A stretch of DNA of 64,000 nt, from NCBI RefSeq assembly GCF_002846495.1, contig NZ_PJNE01000001.1:310001-374000 (forward strand). Reading direction: 5' to 3'. This DNA comes from Phycicoccus duodecadis. GTDB lineage: Bacteria > Actinomycetota > Actinomycetes > Actinomycetales > Dermatophilaceae. Below, piece by piece: positions 37,254 through 45,625 of this stretch (position 1 is its first letter; each line of letters starts with the position of its first letter). Under the pieces are notes generated by a model. The model worked only from the letters and a program-made list of their open reading frames with translations, ran no database searches and was not told where the DNA came from. The translations under genes and the position numbers were made by a program.

Positions 37254-38045
37254 ATGACGTCCTACGACCTGTCCGGGCGCACCGCCCTCGTCACCGGAGG
37301 AGCCCAGGGGCTCGGGGAGGGCATGGCCAAGGCCCTGGCCGCCGCGGGCGCCCGCGTGATGGTCGGGGACCTGCAGGACTCCGGGGCCGACACCGCCGCC
37401 GCGCTGGGCGAGGGCCACGGCTTCGTCCGCCTCGACGTCACCGACGAGTCCTCGTGGGAGGCCGCGGTGGCCGCCACCGTCGAGCGGCTGGGCGGCCTCG
37501 ACATCCTGGTCAACAACGCCGGCATCGAGATCACCAGCCTCGTCACCGAGGTCGAGGTGGCCGACATCGAGCGGATGATGCGGGTGAACATCCTCGGCAC
37601 GACCCTGGGGCTCAAGCACGGCCTGCGCACGATGCGCCCGGGCGGGGCCGCGGGCCGGGGCGGCAGCATCATCAGCGTCTCGTCGGTGGCGGCCACCATC
37701 GCCTTCCCCGGGATCGCGGTGTACTCGGCCACCAAGTCGGCCGTCGACCGGCTGACCCGCGTCGCGGCCACCGAGGCCGGCAAGCTCGGCTACGGCGTGC
37801 GCGTCAACTGCATCTACCCCGGGCTCGTCCCGACGGCGATGGGTGCGGGCCTGGCGAACGACGTGGCCGAGCTGGGGCTGTTCGCCTCGGCCGAGGCCGC
37901 GGTCGGCGCGGTCGTCGACCTCACGCCGGCCGGGCGGCTCGGGACGGTGGAGGACATGGCCGACGCGGTGGTCTTCCTCGCGTCCGACGCCTCGCGCTTC
38001 GTCACCGGTATCGGGCTCCCGGTCGACGGCGGCATGGGGATGTGA
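37254..38045 (+). CDS. SDR family oxidoreductase
   Basis: A 263-aa classical SDR. Cofactor motif TGGAQGLGEG, NNAG in LVNNAGIE, catalytic Ser in ISVSSVAATI and Tyr-x3-Lys in VYSATKSAVDR. The ending FVTGIGLPVDGGMGM is typical. It is close to 3-alpha/7-alpha-hydroxysteroid or 3-oxoacyl reductase-like members, so the substrate is open. AAGGAG precedes the ATG. The gene diverges from the epimerase gene and is followed 51 bp later by cysM. Confidence 0.88.
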   Translation: MTSYDLSGRTALVTGGAQGLGEGMAKALAAAGARVMVGDLQDSGADTAAALGEGHGFVRLDVTDESSWEAAVAATVERLGGLDILVNNAGIEITSLVTEVEVADIERMMRVNILGTTLGLKHGLRTMRPGGAAGRGGSIISVSSVAATIAFPGIAVYSATKSAVDRLTRVAATEAGKLGYGVRVNCIYPGLVPTAMGAGLANDVAELGLFASAEAAVGAVVDLTPAGRLGTVEDMADAVVFLASDASRFVTGIGLPVDGGMGM

Positions 38046-38083
38046 CGCCCAGGGGTGCAGCCCGGTGCGCGAGGCCGCCGCCG

Positions 38084-38089
38084 TAGACT
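38084..38089 (+). promoter_or_regulatory. -10 box for leaderless cysM
   Basis: TAGACT ends 7 nt before the GTG start of cysM. No Shine-Dalgarno is visible in the gap. Confidence 0.45.
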
Positions 38090-38096
38090 CGCACGG

Positions 38097-39011
38097 GTGA
38101 GCGAACCCCCTGCGTACCCCACGATGGAGGACGTCATCGGCGACACGCCGCTCGTCCGTCTGCAGCGCCTGCCGGGTCCGGAGAACGACCGCCGGGGCAA
38201 CGTGCTCCTCGCGAAGCTCGAGGGGAACAACCCGGCCGGCTCGGTCAAGGACCGCCCCGCGATCAGCATGATCCGCGGCGCGGAGGCGCGCGGGGAGATC
38301 GCGCCCGGCGACACCCTGCTGGAAGCGACGTCGGGCAACACCGGGATCGGCCTGGCGATGGCGGCGGCGATCAGCGGCTACCGGCTGGTCATCGTGATGC
38401 CCGAGGACGCGTCCATCGAGCGGATCCAGACCATGAAGGCGTACGGCGCCGAGCTGGTCCTGACCCCGTCCGGCGGCGGCATGGAGGAGGCTCGCGACGT
38501 CGTGACCCGGATGGAGCAGGAGGGCCGCGGCCGGGTCCTGGACCAGTTCGGCAACCCGGACAACCCTCGGGCCCACGAGAACGGGACCGGGCCGGAGCTG
38601 TGGCGCCAGACCGACGGGCGCATCACGCACTTCGTGTCCGCGATGGGCACCACCGGCACGATCACCGGGGTCTCGCACTTCCTGAAGTCGCGCAACCCCG
38701 GGATCCAGGTCGTCGGGGCACAGCCCGCCGAGGGCTCCAAGATCTCGGGGATCCGCGCCTGGCCACCGGAGTACGTGCCGAGCATCTTCGACCCTTCGGC
38801 GGTGGACCGGACCGTGGAGGTCACCCAGGCCGACGCCGAGGAGACCGCCCGCCGGCTGGCCCGCGAGGAGGGCATCTTCGGGGGGATCTCCGCGGCCGGC
38901 GCCTGCTGGACCGCCCTGCAGGTGGCCCAGGAGGTCGAGGGGGCCACGATCGTCTTCATCGTCTGCGACCGCGGCGACCGTTACCTCTCCAGCGGCGTGT
39001 TCCCCGCCTGA
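38097..39011 (+). CDS. cysM: Cysteine synthase B
   Basis: A 304-aa PLP enzyme. The PLP-binding Lys is in NPAGSVKDRPAISMI. The substrate-binding loop TSGNTGIGLAMA and the phosphate-binding loop GTTGTITG are intact. Sequence details (GIFGGISAAGA near the end) fit the CysM subgroup. It makes cysteine from O-acetylserine with sulfide or thiosulfate. The sulfate reduction genes lie 7 kb away. The GTG is 7 nt after TAGACT. Confidence 0.9.
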   Translation: MSEPPAYPTMEDVIGDTPLVRLQRLPGPENDRRGNVLLAKLEGNNPAGSVKDRPAISMIRGAEARGEIAPGDTLLEATSGNTGIGLAMAAAISGYRLVIVMPEDASIERIQTMKAYGAELVLTPSGGGMEEARDVVTRMEQEGRGRVLDQFGNPDNPRAHENGTGPELWRQTDGRITHFVSAMGTTGTITGVSHFLKSRNPGIQVVGAQPAEGSKISGIRAWPPEYVPSIFDPSAVDRTVEVTQADAEETARRLAREEGIFGGISAAGACWTALQVAQEVEGATIVFIVCDRGDRYLSSGVFPA

Positions 39012-39061
39012 GCGGTTCGCCGGAAGCCCGGGGACATCCGGGTCTACTGATGGGCGCGAGC

Positions 39062-39142
39062 TTCCGCGTCGTCACAGTGAAGACGCGGAAACGTGTCGAT
39101 GGCGCGGATACATCCGTGTCACGAGCGAACTTCCGCGCCATC
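39062..39142. repeat. Cluster of TTCCGCG-type inverted repeats in the cysM-hemerythrin gap
   Basis: TTCCGCGTC/GACGCGGAA form an inverted repeat at 39062-39070/39082-39090. GATGGCGCGGA/TCCGCGCCATC form another at 39098-39108/39132-39142. The two pairs are related in sequence, so four half-sites cluster in 80 bp. Otherwise the 39012-39331 gap shows no gene. Operator or terminator functions are both possible. Confidence 0.45.
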
Positions 39143-39331
39143 AGCGTGACCCGGGTGCCCCGCGGAGGGCGGAGTTGGTGCCGCGCCCGCCGCAGGAGTA
39201 ATTTCCACAGTGTTGCTGGAGAAAAATGTCGGCGCCGGGCGCGCGGCTGCGGTCCCGGTCACCGCCTCACCGCGTCGACCGAGATGTGGCCCGTGCGACC
39301 ACTCGCGCCCCAGCTGGACGGAGGACGGTCG

Positions 39332-39784
39332 ATGTGCTCGTACTGCGGATGCGAGAGCGTGACGGTGGTCGGCCGGTTCATGGCCGAGCACGTCGACATC
39401 ATCAATGCCTGCGGTGACCTGCGGCGCGCCTGCGCCGGCGCCGATGCGCAGGTGACCTCGCGCGCGGTCGGGCGGCTGCAGGACCTCCTGCAGCCGCACA
39501 CCTCCGCCGAGGAGGCCGGGATGTTCACCGTCCTGGCCGAGGACCCCGAGTTCACCGAGCACGTGCGCTCCCTGTGTGCCGAGCACGCGATGCTCGACGC
39601 GCTGCTCGCCGAGATCGGGCAGGGCCGCACGGCGACGATGCCGGCCTTCGAGCGAGCCCTGCGGGTGCACATCGACCGTGAGGAGAACGGGCTCTTCCCC
39701 GCCGCGGCGATCGCGTTCGCCGGGCCGGAGTGGGACCGCGTCGTCGCCCTCACGCCCCCGGCTGCGGCTCCGGCGCCCGCCTGA
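39332..39784 (+). CDS. Hemerythrin-domain protein
   Basis: A 150-aa four-helix protein. It opens with CSYCGC, and His/Glu/Asp ligand candidates recur at helix positions: FMAEHVDIIN, LQPHTSAEEAGMF, CAEHAMLD and HIDREENGLFPAA. These match the H...HxxxE...H...HxxxxD iron-binding pattern of bacterial hemerythrins. A role in O2, NO or iron handling is likely. GGAGGACGG lies 5 nt before the ATG. The adjacent gene on the other strand is a methyltransferase. Confidence 0.85.
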   Translation: MCSYCGCESVTVVGRFMAEHVDIINACGDLRRACAGADAQVTSRAVGRLQDLLQPHTSAEEAGMFTVLAEDPEFTEHVRSLCAEHAMLDALLAEIGQGRTATMPAFERALRVHIDREENGLFPAAAIAFAGPEWDRVVALTPPAAAPAPA

Positions 39785-39814
39785 GCGGCGTCCCTGCGGG
39801 TTCGCGTCGTCGGG

Positions 39815-40480
39815 TCAGGCGCGGCGGGCGAGGACGACGACCTGCCCCTCCTGCTCCCGCCCGACGGCCTCGCGGATCATCCGGGCTCGACGCTCGAGCC
39901 CGACCGCGGCCAGCGCCGACATCAGGTCGCGGGGTCCGCGGTGGTAGCGGGTCAGCACCACGTCGTGCCCGCGCTCGCGCAGCCGGGCGCCGACGTCGAC
40001 CGGCCCGTCGCCCTTCTGCGACGCCACCAGCACGTGACCGCCGGGCCGGACCACGCGGGCGACCTCGGCCAGGGCGCGCGCCAGGTCCTCGTCGGGCAGG
40101 TGGATGACCGAGTACCAGAGCAGCACCCCGTCGAAGGACGCGTCGGCGAAGGGCAGGTCGGTCAGCGACGCCTCGTGCACCTCGAGGTCCGGGTGGTGGC
40201 GGCGCGCCATCGCCAGCATCCCGGGCGAGATGTCGACGCCGACGACCGAGCAGCCGCGGTCGGCCAGGAAGCGCGCCATCCGCCCGGTGCCGCAGCCGGC
40301 GTCGAGCACCCGGGCGCCGCCGCCCTCGAGCACGCGGTCGGCGAAGTCCTCGACCATCGCGAGGTCGAGGCGGGCCTCGGGCTCGGTGCCGGGGTAGGTC
40401 GCCGCGTAGTCCTGGGCGATGGCGTCGTAGGCCGCACGTACCTCCGCACGCGCCTCGTCGGGACCGTCGGAAGGCTCCAT
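39815..40480 (-). CDS. Class I SAM-dependent methyltransferase
   Basis: A 221-aa methyltransferase. Motif I is VLDAGCGTGRMARFLADRG (about residue 63), motif II VVGVDISPGMLAMA, and motif IV LPFADASFDGVLLWYSVIHL. The acceptor is unknown. The ATG at 40480 follows the dxs stop by 4 bp, so the two genes are probably one transcript and translationally coupled. Confidence 0.85.
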   Translation of the reverse strand: MEPSDGPDEARAEVRAAYDAIAQDYAATYPGTEPEARLDLAMVEDFADRVLEGGGARVLDAGCGTGRMARFLADRGCSVVGVDISPGMLAMARRHHPDLEVHEASLTDLPFADASFDGVLLWYSVIHLPDEDLARALAEVARVVRPGGHVLVASQKGDGPVDVGARLRERGHDVVLTRYHRGPRDLMSALAAVGLERRARMIREAVGREQEGQVVVLARRA

Positions 40481-40484
40481 GGCG

Positions 40485-42353
40485 TCAGGCGAGGCGGTCG
40501 CGTAGCCGGGTGGCGACGGCGTCGGGGGTGAGCTGGGCGGCGTCGAGCACCTGCCCCCGCGAGGCGTGCTCGAGGAAGCGCTTGGGCAGCCCGAAGACGT
40601 CGACGGGCTGGTCGAGCCCGGCGTCACGCAACGCCTGGGTCACCTGCGAGCCGATGCCGCCGACCACGACGTTGTCCTCGACCACGGCGACCCGGCCGGC
40701 CGCCCGGGCCAGCGTGACGACCTCGTCGGGCACCGGCAGCGCCCACACCGGGTCGACGACACGGACGCGGTGCCCCTCGGCGGTCAGCTTCTCGGCGGCG
40801 GTCAGCGCGGTGGCCGCCATCGAGCCGACCCCGACCAGCAGGACGTCGACGGCGTCGGCATCGGGCTCGGCGAGCACGTCGACCCCGCCGACGGTGCGCA
40901 CGGCCTCGATGGGCTCGGCGACCGTGCCCTTGGGGAAGCGGACGACCGACGGGGCGTCGTCGATGGCGACGGCGGCGCGTACGGCCCGGGCCACCTGCTG
41001 GCCGTCGCGCGGCGCGGCCAGGTGCAGACCGGGCACGACCCCGCTGATGGTCATGTCCCACATGCCGTGGTGCGACGCGCCGTCGGGGCCGGTGACCCCC
41101 GAGCGGTCGAGCACGACGGTGACGCCCGCCCGGTGCAGCGCGCAGTCCATCAGCAGCTGGTCGAAGGCCCGGTTGAGGAAGGTGGCGTAGACCGCGACCA
41201 CCGGGTGCAGGCCGGAGAACGCCAGGCCCGCGGCCATCGTCATCGCGTGCTGCTCGGCGATGCCGACGTCGAAGGTGCGTTCGGGGAAGCGGTCGCAGAA
41301 CGGCTGGAGCCCGACCGGCATCATCATGGCGGCGGTGATGGCGACGACGTCGCGGCGCTCCTCGCCCAGCGCGACCATGGTCTCGGCGAACTCGTCGGTC
41401 CAGCTGCGGCCGGCGATCTCGAGCGGCAGGCCGGTCTCGGGGTTGATGACGCCCACGGCGTGGAACTGGTCGGCCTCGTCGGTGATGGCCGGGTCGTAGC
41501 CGCGGCCCTTCTGGGTGAGGACGTGCACGAGCACGGGGCCGCCGAACGCGCGGGCCTTGCGCAGCGCGGCCTCGAGGGCGGGCTCGTCGTGGCCGTCGAC
41601 CGGGCCGATGTACTTCAGCCCGAGGTCCTCGAACATCCCCTGCGGGGCGACGATGTCCTTGATGCCCTTCTTGACCCCGTGCAGCGTCTCGTACATGGCG
41701 CCGCCGACGACGGGCGTGCGCGAGACGTTGCGCTTGCCCCAGTCGAGGAAGCGCTCGTAGCCGCGGGTGGTGCGCAGGGTGGCGAGGTGGTCGGCCAGGC
41801 CGCCGCGGGTGGGGGCGTAGGAGCGCTCGTTGTCGTTGACCACGAGCACCAGCGGCAGGTCGTCCTCGGCGGCGATGTTGTTGATGGCCTCCCACGCCAT
41901 GCCGCCGGTGAGGGCGCCGTCGCCGATGACCGCGACGGTGTGCCGGTTGCGTTCGCCGCGGACGACCCGGCCGGCGGCGATGCCGTGGGCCCAGGACAGG
42001 GACGTGGAGGCGTGCGAGTTCTCCACGACGTCGTGGGGCGACTCGGCGCGGCTGGGGTAGCCCGACATCCCGCCCTGCTTGCGCAGCGCCGAGAAGTCGC
42101 GGCGGCCGGTGAGGAGCTTGTGCACGTAGGACTGGTGGCCGGTGTCGAAGACGACGGTGTCGGTAGGACTGTCGAAGACCCGGTGCAGGGCGATGGTGAG
42201 CTCGACGACGCCGAGGTTCGGCCCGAGGTGGCCCCCGGTGCGCGAGACCTGGTCGACCAGGAAGGCACGGATCTCGTCGGCGAGGGCGGGCAGCTGCGCC
42301 GCCGGGAGGGCCTTGAGGTCGCGGGGACCGTCGATCCGTTCCAGCAGGCTCAC
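40485..42353 (-). CDS. dxs: 1-deoxy-D-xylulose-5-phosphate synthase
   Basis: A 622-aa thiamine-diphosphate enzyme catalysing the first step of the methylerythritol phosphate isoprenoid pathway. The ThDP motif [16 protein letters not shown] is present at about 150-165, and the pyrimidine-domain [15 protein letters not shown] lies near 370. GTG start with GAGGAGG 7 nt upstream. The downstream methyltransferase begins 4 bp after the stop. In M. tuberculosis the neighbour is RNase D, which is now 13 kb away, so the block has been split by insertions. Confidence 0.95.
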   Translation of the reverse strand: MSLLERIDGPRDLKALPAAQLPALADEIRAFLVDQVSRTGGHLGPNLGVVELTIALHRVFDSPTDTVVFDTGHQSYVHKLLTGRRDFSALRKQGGMSGYPSRAESPHDVVENSHASTSLSWAHGIAAGRVVRGERNRHTVAVIGDGALTGGMAWEAINNIAAEDDLPLVLVVNDNERSYAPTRGGLADHLATLRTTRGYERFLDWGKRNVSRTPVVGGAMYETLHGVKKGIKDIVAPQGMFEDLGLKYIGPVDGHDEPALEAALRKARAFGGPVLVHVLTQKGRGYDPAITDEADQFHAVGVINPETGLPLEIAGRSWTDEFAETMVALGEERRDVVAITAAMMMPVGLQPFCDRFPERTFDVGIAEQHAMTMAAGLAFSGLHPVVAVYATFLNRAFDQLLMDCALHRAGVTVVLDRSGVTGPDGASHHGMWDMTISGVVPGLHLAAPRDGQQVARAVRAAVAIDDAPSVVRFPKGTVAEPIEAVRTVGGVDVLAEPDADAVDVLLVGVGSMAATALTAAEKLTAEGHRVRVVDPVWALPVPDEVVTLARAAGRVAVVEDNVVVGGIGSQVTQALRDAGLDQPVDVFGLPKRFLEHASRGQVLDAAQLTPDAVATRLRDRLA

Positions 42354-42549
42354 CGCGGCCTACCTCCTCGTTCTCGGGTCCGGTCGAACCCCACGAGTCT
42401 AGGTGGTCGGCCCGGCTGCACCCGCAGGGACGAGGGTGCCCTCCACCACGTCCTCACTCGCTCGGCACTCGGCGCACAGAACGCGGCGCCGTCGCACGTC
42501 GCGCCGGAGAGCGAGGGTTGCCACGTCGAGATCCTCCTGGCATGGGGGC

Positions 42550-43207
42550 GTGACCTATGACGCGCTCTCCGAGAGCGTCCGGTTGATCCAGTCCGAGCAC
42601 CTGGAGCCCGTGGTGCGACTGAGCCGGCGGCGTCGGTTCGCTGCGATGGCCGTCGACGTCGCGGGCGACGTAGCGGTCACCCGGTTCACCAGACGAGGGG
42701 TGGGTTGCGTCCTGTCCGATACCTGGGTCCTGGCCAGGTGGGGCGAGCTGGCACCTGCTCGGCGGCGGCAGTGACTCTGCTGACGATGACCTACTCGCCG
42801 CTCGCCCGGCCCGGCTACCGGCCCACCTCGGCCTGCCGTGGGCCGCGGGTTCCGGCATTGAGCCCGGGCTGGTCGTCATCGAGGGCAGCGGCGGATTCCA
42901 TGACTGCCAGGGCAGGGCGGTTCGGTGGCCGTGGAGCGGTCGATGGATACGCCACGTTGGCCTGCGGACCAGCGCCGACGTCGAGTCCGTCACCGTCGAT
43001 GACCGGACGGTCCGGGTCCCTTGGCATGGCCGGGTCGTCCTCATCTCGAGCGGACGTCGCCCTGCGTCATTCGCGGCGAAGAGGGCTACCTGGATGCGCT
43101 GGTCCCAAGCGACGAGGGTTAAAGGTCCAGTAGCAATGCGAGCGTCTCTCGGACCTCGCCGAGTACTACTGGGCCGACATTGCCCGTGCGGTGCTGAATG
43201 CGCGTGA
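42550..43207 (+). pseudogene. Frameshifted hypothetical gene remnant
   Basis: Two plus-strand frames that join into one protein-like sequence. From GTG 42550 the frame reads VTYDALSESVRLIQSEHLEP and continues to VGCVLSDTWVL near 42733. After a shift of one frame it carries on as SWHLLGGGSDSADDDLL and VTVDDRTVRVPWHGRVVLIS. The second frame has no start of its own and runs to a TGA at 43205-43207, over the 3' end of the toxin gene. The family is not recognised. A frameshift around 42725-42745 is inferred from the change in coding frame. Confidence 0.5.
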
Positions 43208-43457
43208 TGGCCACAGAACGCACGTGCTGGCACTGCGCCGAGGAGCGCGCTGAAAGACGGTTGCCGTGATCAGGGTCGATGACCACCTCCGTGCTGCTGG
43301 AACGGAGGGTGCGGGTCAGCGGCACCACCTGCACGACGTTCGGTCCACCCGCCAGCACCCGTGCAGCGGTGACGACGACTGCGGGACGACGTAGCCCCGC
43401 CTCGCTACCGGCCGGAGTGCCGAGGTCGAGCTCGACGACATCACCCGGCATCAGCAT
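43119..43457 (-). CDS. MazF-type toxin (PemK/MazF family)
   Basis: A 112-aa RNase toxin of the type II MazF family. The opening MPGDVVELDLGTPAGSEAG and GLRRPAVVVTA match the MazF core with its catalytic Arg. The middle strand VVQVVPLTRTL is also diagnostic, as are the C-terminal QHVRSVAITRI residues. Such toxins cut mRNA or tRNA/rRNA at specific motifs; the target here is unknown. It overlaps the antitoxin end by about 17 bp. Starts at 43457 or 43451 are both possible. Confidence 0.85.
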   Translation of the reverse strand: MLMPGDVVELDLGTPAGSEAGLRRPAVVVTAARVLAGGPNVVQVVPLTRTLRSSSTEVVIDPDHGNRLSARSSAQCQHVRSVAITRIQHRTGNVGPVVLGEVRETLALLLDL

Positions 43458-43638
43458 CGAGCCAGGCCGCCTCATCCTCGGTGAGCTCCTCGGTCAGGTC
43501 GCGACCCATGGCGTCTTGGCGCAGCGCCCGCAGAGCGCTACTCACCGTTTCATCGATCGTCTCGTGGCGTTCGGCCGCCAAGCGGGTGACCCTGGCGTGG
43601 GTGTCCCGGCTGATGCGGATCGTTGTTGTCTCGGCCAT
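43441..43638 (-). CDS. Ribbon-helix-helix antitoxin of the MazF-type toxin
   Basis: A 65-aa protein with an N-terminal ribbon-helix-helix (TTTIRISRDTHARVTRLAAE) and an acidic C-terminal tail (TEELTEDEAAWLDADAG), as in MazE/VapB-type antitoxins. It neutralises the adjacent toxin and represses its own operon. A palindrome (43657-43674) 18 nt upstream of the ATG is the likely operator. The toxin gene follows with an overlap. Confidence 0.85.
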   Translation of the reverse strand: MAETTTIRISRDTHARVTRLAAERHETIDETVSSALRALRQDAMGRDLTEELTEDEAAWLDADAG

Positions 43639-43644
43639 GCGACA

Positions 43645-43674
43645 ACAGTACGCCCGGTAGACGATTCCGTCTAC
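43645..43674 (-). promoter_or_regulatory. Promoter and palindromic operator of the toxin-antitoxin operon
   Basis: TACTGT (minus strand, 43645-43650) lies 6 nt before the antitoxin ATG. GTAGACG-ATTC-CGTCTAC (43657-43674) is a perfect palindrome just upstream, between the -10 and -35 positions, where an RHH antitoxin would bind. Confidence 0.5.
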
Positions 43675-43847
43675 ACGGCGCTGGCTGACCAGCCGTGCGA
43701 CCCACGGCGCCGATCAGCGAGGAGCGCCCGGCTCGCGGCGGAATGCAGCAGTCCGGGGCTCAAGCCCGCGTAGTGCGCAACGGCGATCTAGCCTCGGCCT
43801 GTGGAGTAAGAGTCCCGTGGAGTGGTGGGCTTTGAGGTCGTCGATGC

Positions 43848-44340
43848 CTACCGGTCGCCTTCGGTGAGGGCGACGGTTCCAGTGTCGTCCTTTGCGCCGA
43901 TCTTGGCCATGGATTCTTCGGAGAGGTAGCGGCGTTCGTCGGTGGCCCATTCGTCGTGGGTGTCGGCCAGGATGGCTCCGATGAGGCGGATGACGGCGGC
44001 TTCGTTGGGGAAGATGCCCACGACGCGGGAGCGGCGTTTGATCTCCTTGTTCAGCCGCTCCAGGGGGTTGGTGGACCAGATCTTGCGCCAGTGCTCGCGG
44101 GGGAACGCGGCGAAGGCGAGGACCTCGGCTTTGGCGTCGTCCATCAAGGGGCCGATCTTGGGGTAGCGGGCGGCGAGCTCGTCGCGGACCTTGTCCCACT
44201 GCTTGCTCATCGGTGCGAGGCTGGGTTGGGCGAAGATCGTGCGGAAGACCGCGGCGACCATCTCGGACTCGCCCTTGGCCACGTGGGCCAGGACGTTGCG
44301 GATGAAGTGCACCCGGCACCGCTGATGCGAGCTGCCGGGA
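43848..44340 (-). mobile_element. IS256-family transposase, C-terminal fragment
   Basis: The minus strand carries the C-terminal 160 residues of an IS256/Mutator-type DDE transposase. It begins near SSHQRCRVHFIRN and includes the family signature STNPLERLNKEIKRRSR with the catalytic Glu, then GIFPNEAAVIRLIGA, ending at TAG 43848-43850. The N-terminal two-thirds, with both catalytic Asp residues, is missing. The sequence beyond the stop to about 43790 may hold the original element end. Confidence 0.8.
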
Positions 44341-44345
44341 CTGCT

Positions 44346-44491
44346 GCGCACCATGCTGCCACGTTCGTGCAGGCGTTGATGTCGGCCGAGGCCGACGCGA
44401 TCTGCGGCGCGCCGGATGGCGAACGCAGCCCGGAACGGGTCAGCTCCCGCAACGGCTACCGGGACCGCGACTCCGACACCCGCACCGGCAC
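44346..44491 (+). mobile_element. IS256-family transposase, N-terminal fragment (inverted)
   Basis: On the plus strand, opposite to the C-terminal fragment, the frame reads HHAATFVQALMSAEADAICG and continues to NGYRDRDSDTRTGT, which is the N-terminal part of IS256-family transposases. The two fragments lie back to back at about 44342, so an internal piece has been lost and one part inverted. Similarity stops at about 44491, where the broken lipoprotein gene starts. Confidence 0.7.
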
Positions 44492-44509
44492 GATGGAGGA
44501 GTTGTTGCC

Positions 44510-44919
44510 GTGTTGAGCCTTGCCGGGTACGGGTCGAGCGGCAGCCCGGCCACCATGACTTTGACGCAGACTCAGGCCGCAACGCCAGCCACTCCGGCGC
44601 CCACGACGGTCACCGTGACGACGACGCCCACCGCGACGGCGACACTGGTTCGTCCTGTTACTGCGTCGAAGACGTCGACGAAGCCTGTGTCTGCAGCTGT
44701 CATCGTGCCGGATGCCGTAGGCAAGGACTACCAAACGGCACAGGACCTGTGGCGCGGGTCGAGACTTATTGTTGCCCGGCCACCGACGCCACAGGCACGA
44801 ATCGACTGCCACTCATCGACTCCAACTGAGTGGTGCTCTCGCAGGAACCTGCCGCAGGAAAAAAGGTCGCTGTCGGCACGCTAATCGCGGCCACCGTCAG
44901 GAAGTTTACCGACAACTGA
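44510..44919 (+). pseudogene. Broken PASTA-domain lipoprotein gene
   Basis: A decayed gene. It begins LSLAGYGSSGSPAT, where the lipobox Cys of an expected LAGC has become Tyr (TAC). A Thr/Pro/Ala linker follows, then a PASTA-like domain starting VPDAVGKDYQTAQDLWRGS. After about 44760 the homology continues in another frame (PATDATGTNRLPLIDSN), hits TGA at 44827-44829 where Trp is expected, and goes on as VVLSQEPAAGKKVAVGTLIA to TGA 44917-44919. The signal peptide is cut off by the transposase fragment. At least one frameshift, one nonsense and one missense change are inferred. Confidence 0.65.
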
Positions 44920-45043
44920 CCGCGCGGGCCCCGACACGCCCTTTCTGGGCGATGTGACGCGGCCTCGAGGCCTGTCAAACCTCTACTACAGGTCCGGACT
45001 GTCGGCTCGAGTGCGTTCGGCGGTCGAACAGGGACACACTCAG
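44920..45043. other. Gap without a recognisable gene
   Basis: About 120 bp between the broken lipoprotein gene and the minus-strand SOS-linked gene. I see no gene or clear signal here. Confidence 0.4.
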
Positions 45044-45502
45044 TCAGAGTCGCGGCACGAACTCGAGCCCGCGCAGGGCGTCGAGCAGCAGCCCGGCCGC
45101 GCGCCGAGCCGCCACGAGGCGCACGCCTTCGCACTCGAGGTCGGCCAGCACCTGGGTGACGCCCTCGGGCCCGATGTCGTCGACCAGCGCCACCCGGACT
45201 TCGCGGTAGGACGAGCGCATGGCCTCGAGCTGGGCGTCGAGGTGGTTCACCGCGAGCCAGGCCAGGGCCACCGGATGCCGGCGCCACGACGGGTAGAGCC
45301 GGTAGTCGGGCGGGCAGTGGTCGAGCAGCCAGGCCACCGCCCGGTGCTGCCAGCCCCGCTCCCCCGGCGGCGGCACGCCCTGCGGCCAGCCCGGGGGCCC
45401 GCCCGCCCCCGTGGCGCCGGCCCCGGAGCGCTGCCGGACGGGGGCCGCCGGGGTTGGGACGCGCAGGGGCGGCCCTCCGGCCGCTCCCGCATCATCGAAC
45501 AT
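45044..45502 (-). CDS. Hypothetical protein under a LexA box
   Basis: A 152-aa soluble protein with a Pro/Gly/Ala-rich N-terminal third and a helical conserved region from about residue 50 (AVAWLLDHCPPDYRLYPSWR) to the C-terminus. Similar proteins occur in other actinobacteria, but I know of no function. The ATG lies inside a perfect LexA box, and TATCAT (45510-45515) is 7 nt upstream, so the mRNA is probably leaderless and SOS-induced. That context suggests a role in DNA damage or division control. It borders the decayed region at 42.4-45.0 kb. Confidence 0.75.
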   Translation of the reverse strand: MFDDAGAAGGPPLRVPTPAAPVRQRSGAGATGAGGPPGWPQGVPPPGERGWQHRAVAWLLDHCPPDYRLYPSWRRHPVALAWLAVNHLDAQLEAMRSSYREVRVALVDDIGPEGVTQVLADLECEGVRLVAARRAAGLLLDALRGLEFVPRL

Positions 45503-45515
45503 GTGTTCGATGATA
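45495..45515 (-). promoter_or_regulatory. Perfect LexA (SOS) box overlapping a leaderless promoter
   Basis: TCGAACATGTGTTCGA (45495-45510) matches the Gram-positive/actinobacterial SOS consensus TCGAAC-N4-GTTCGA at every fixed position. It lies within a longer palindrome with 11-bp arms (45491-45514). It covers the sequence from the -10 box TATCAT (45510-45515, minus) to the first codons of the gene ending at 45044. Confidence 0.75.
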
Positions 45516-45625
45516 GGCCCTCGGCGGGGATGTCGTCAGCGGCTCCGGCCATCGCGCGCCATCACTCGAGCGCCGCCTCGACCGACGCCGTTCCATCTGG
45601 TGGACCTTCGCGACTGAAATAACCG

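Noticed and set aside
42454..43233. 259-codon minus-strand frame opposite the frameshifted remnant
   Set aside because: The product is rich in Arg/Pro/Ser without any domain pattern. The plus-strand frames make better protein sequence.
44766..45287. Minus-strand frame between the broken lipoprotein and the SOS-linked gene
   Set aside because: The frame has no conserved pattern, overlaps two better-supported features and reads mostly Arg/Gly/Ala.
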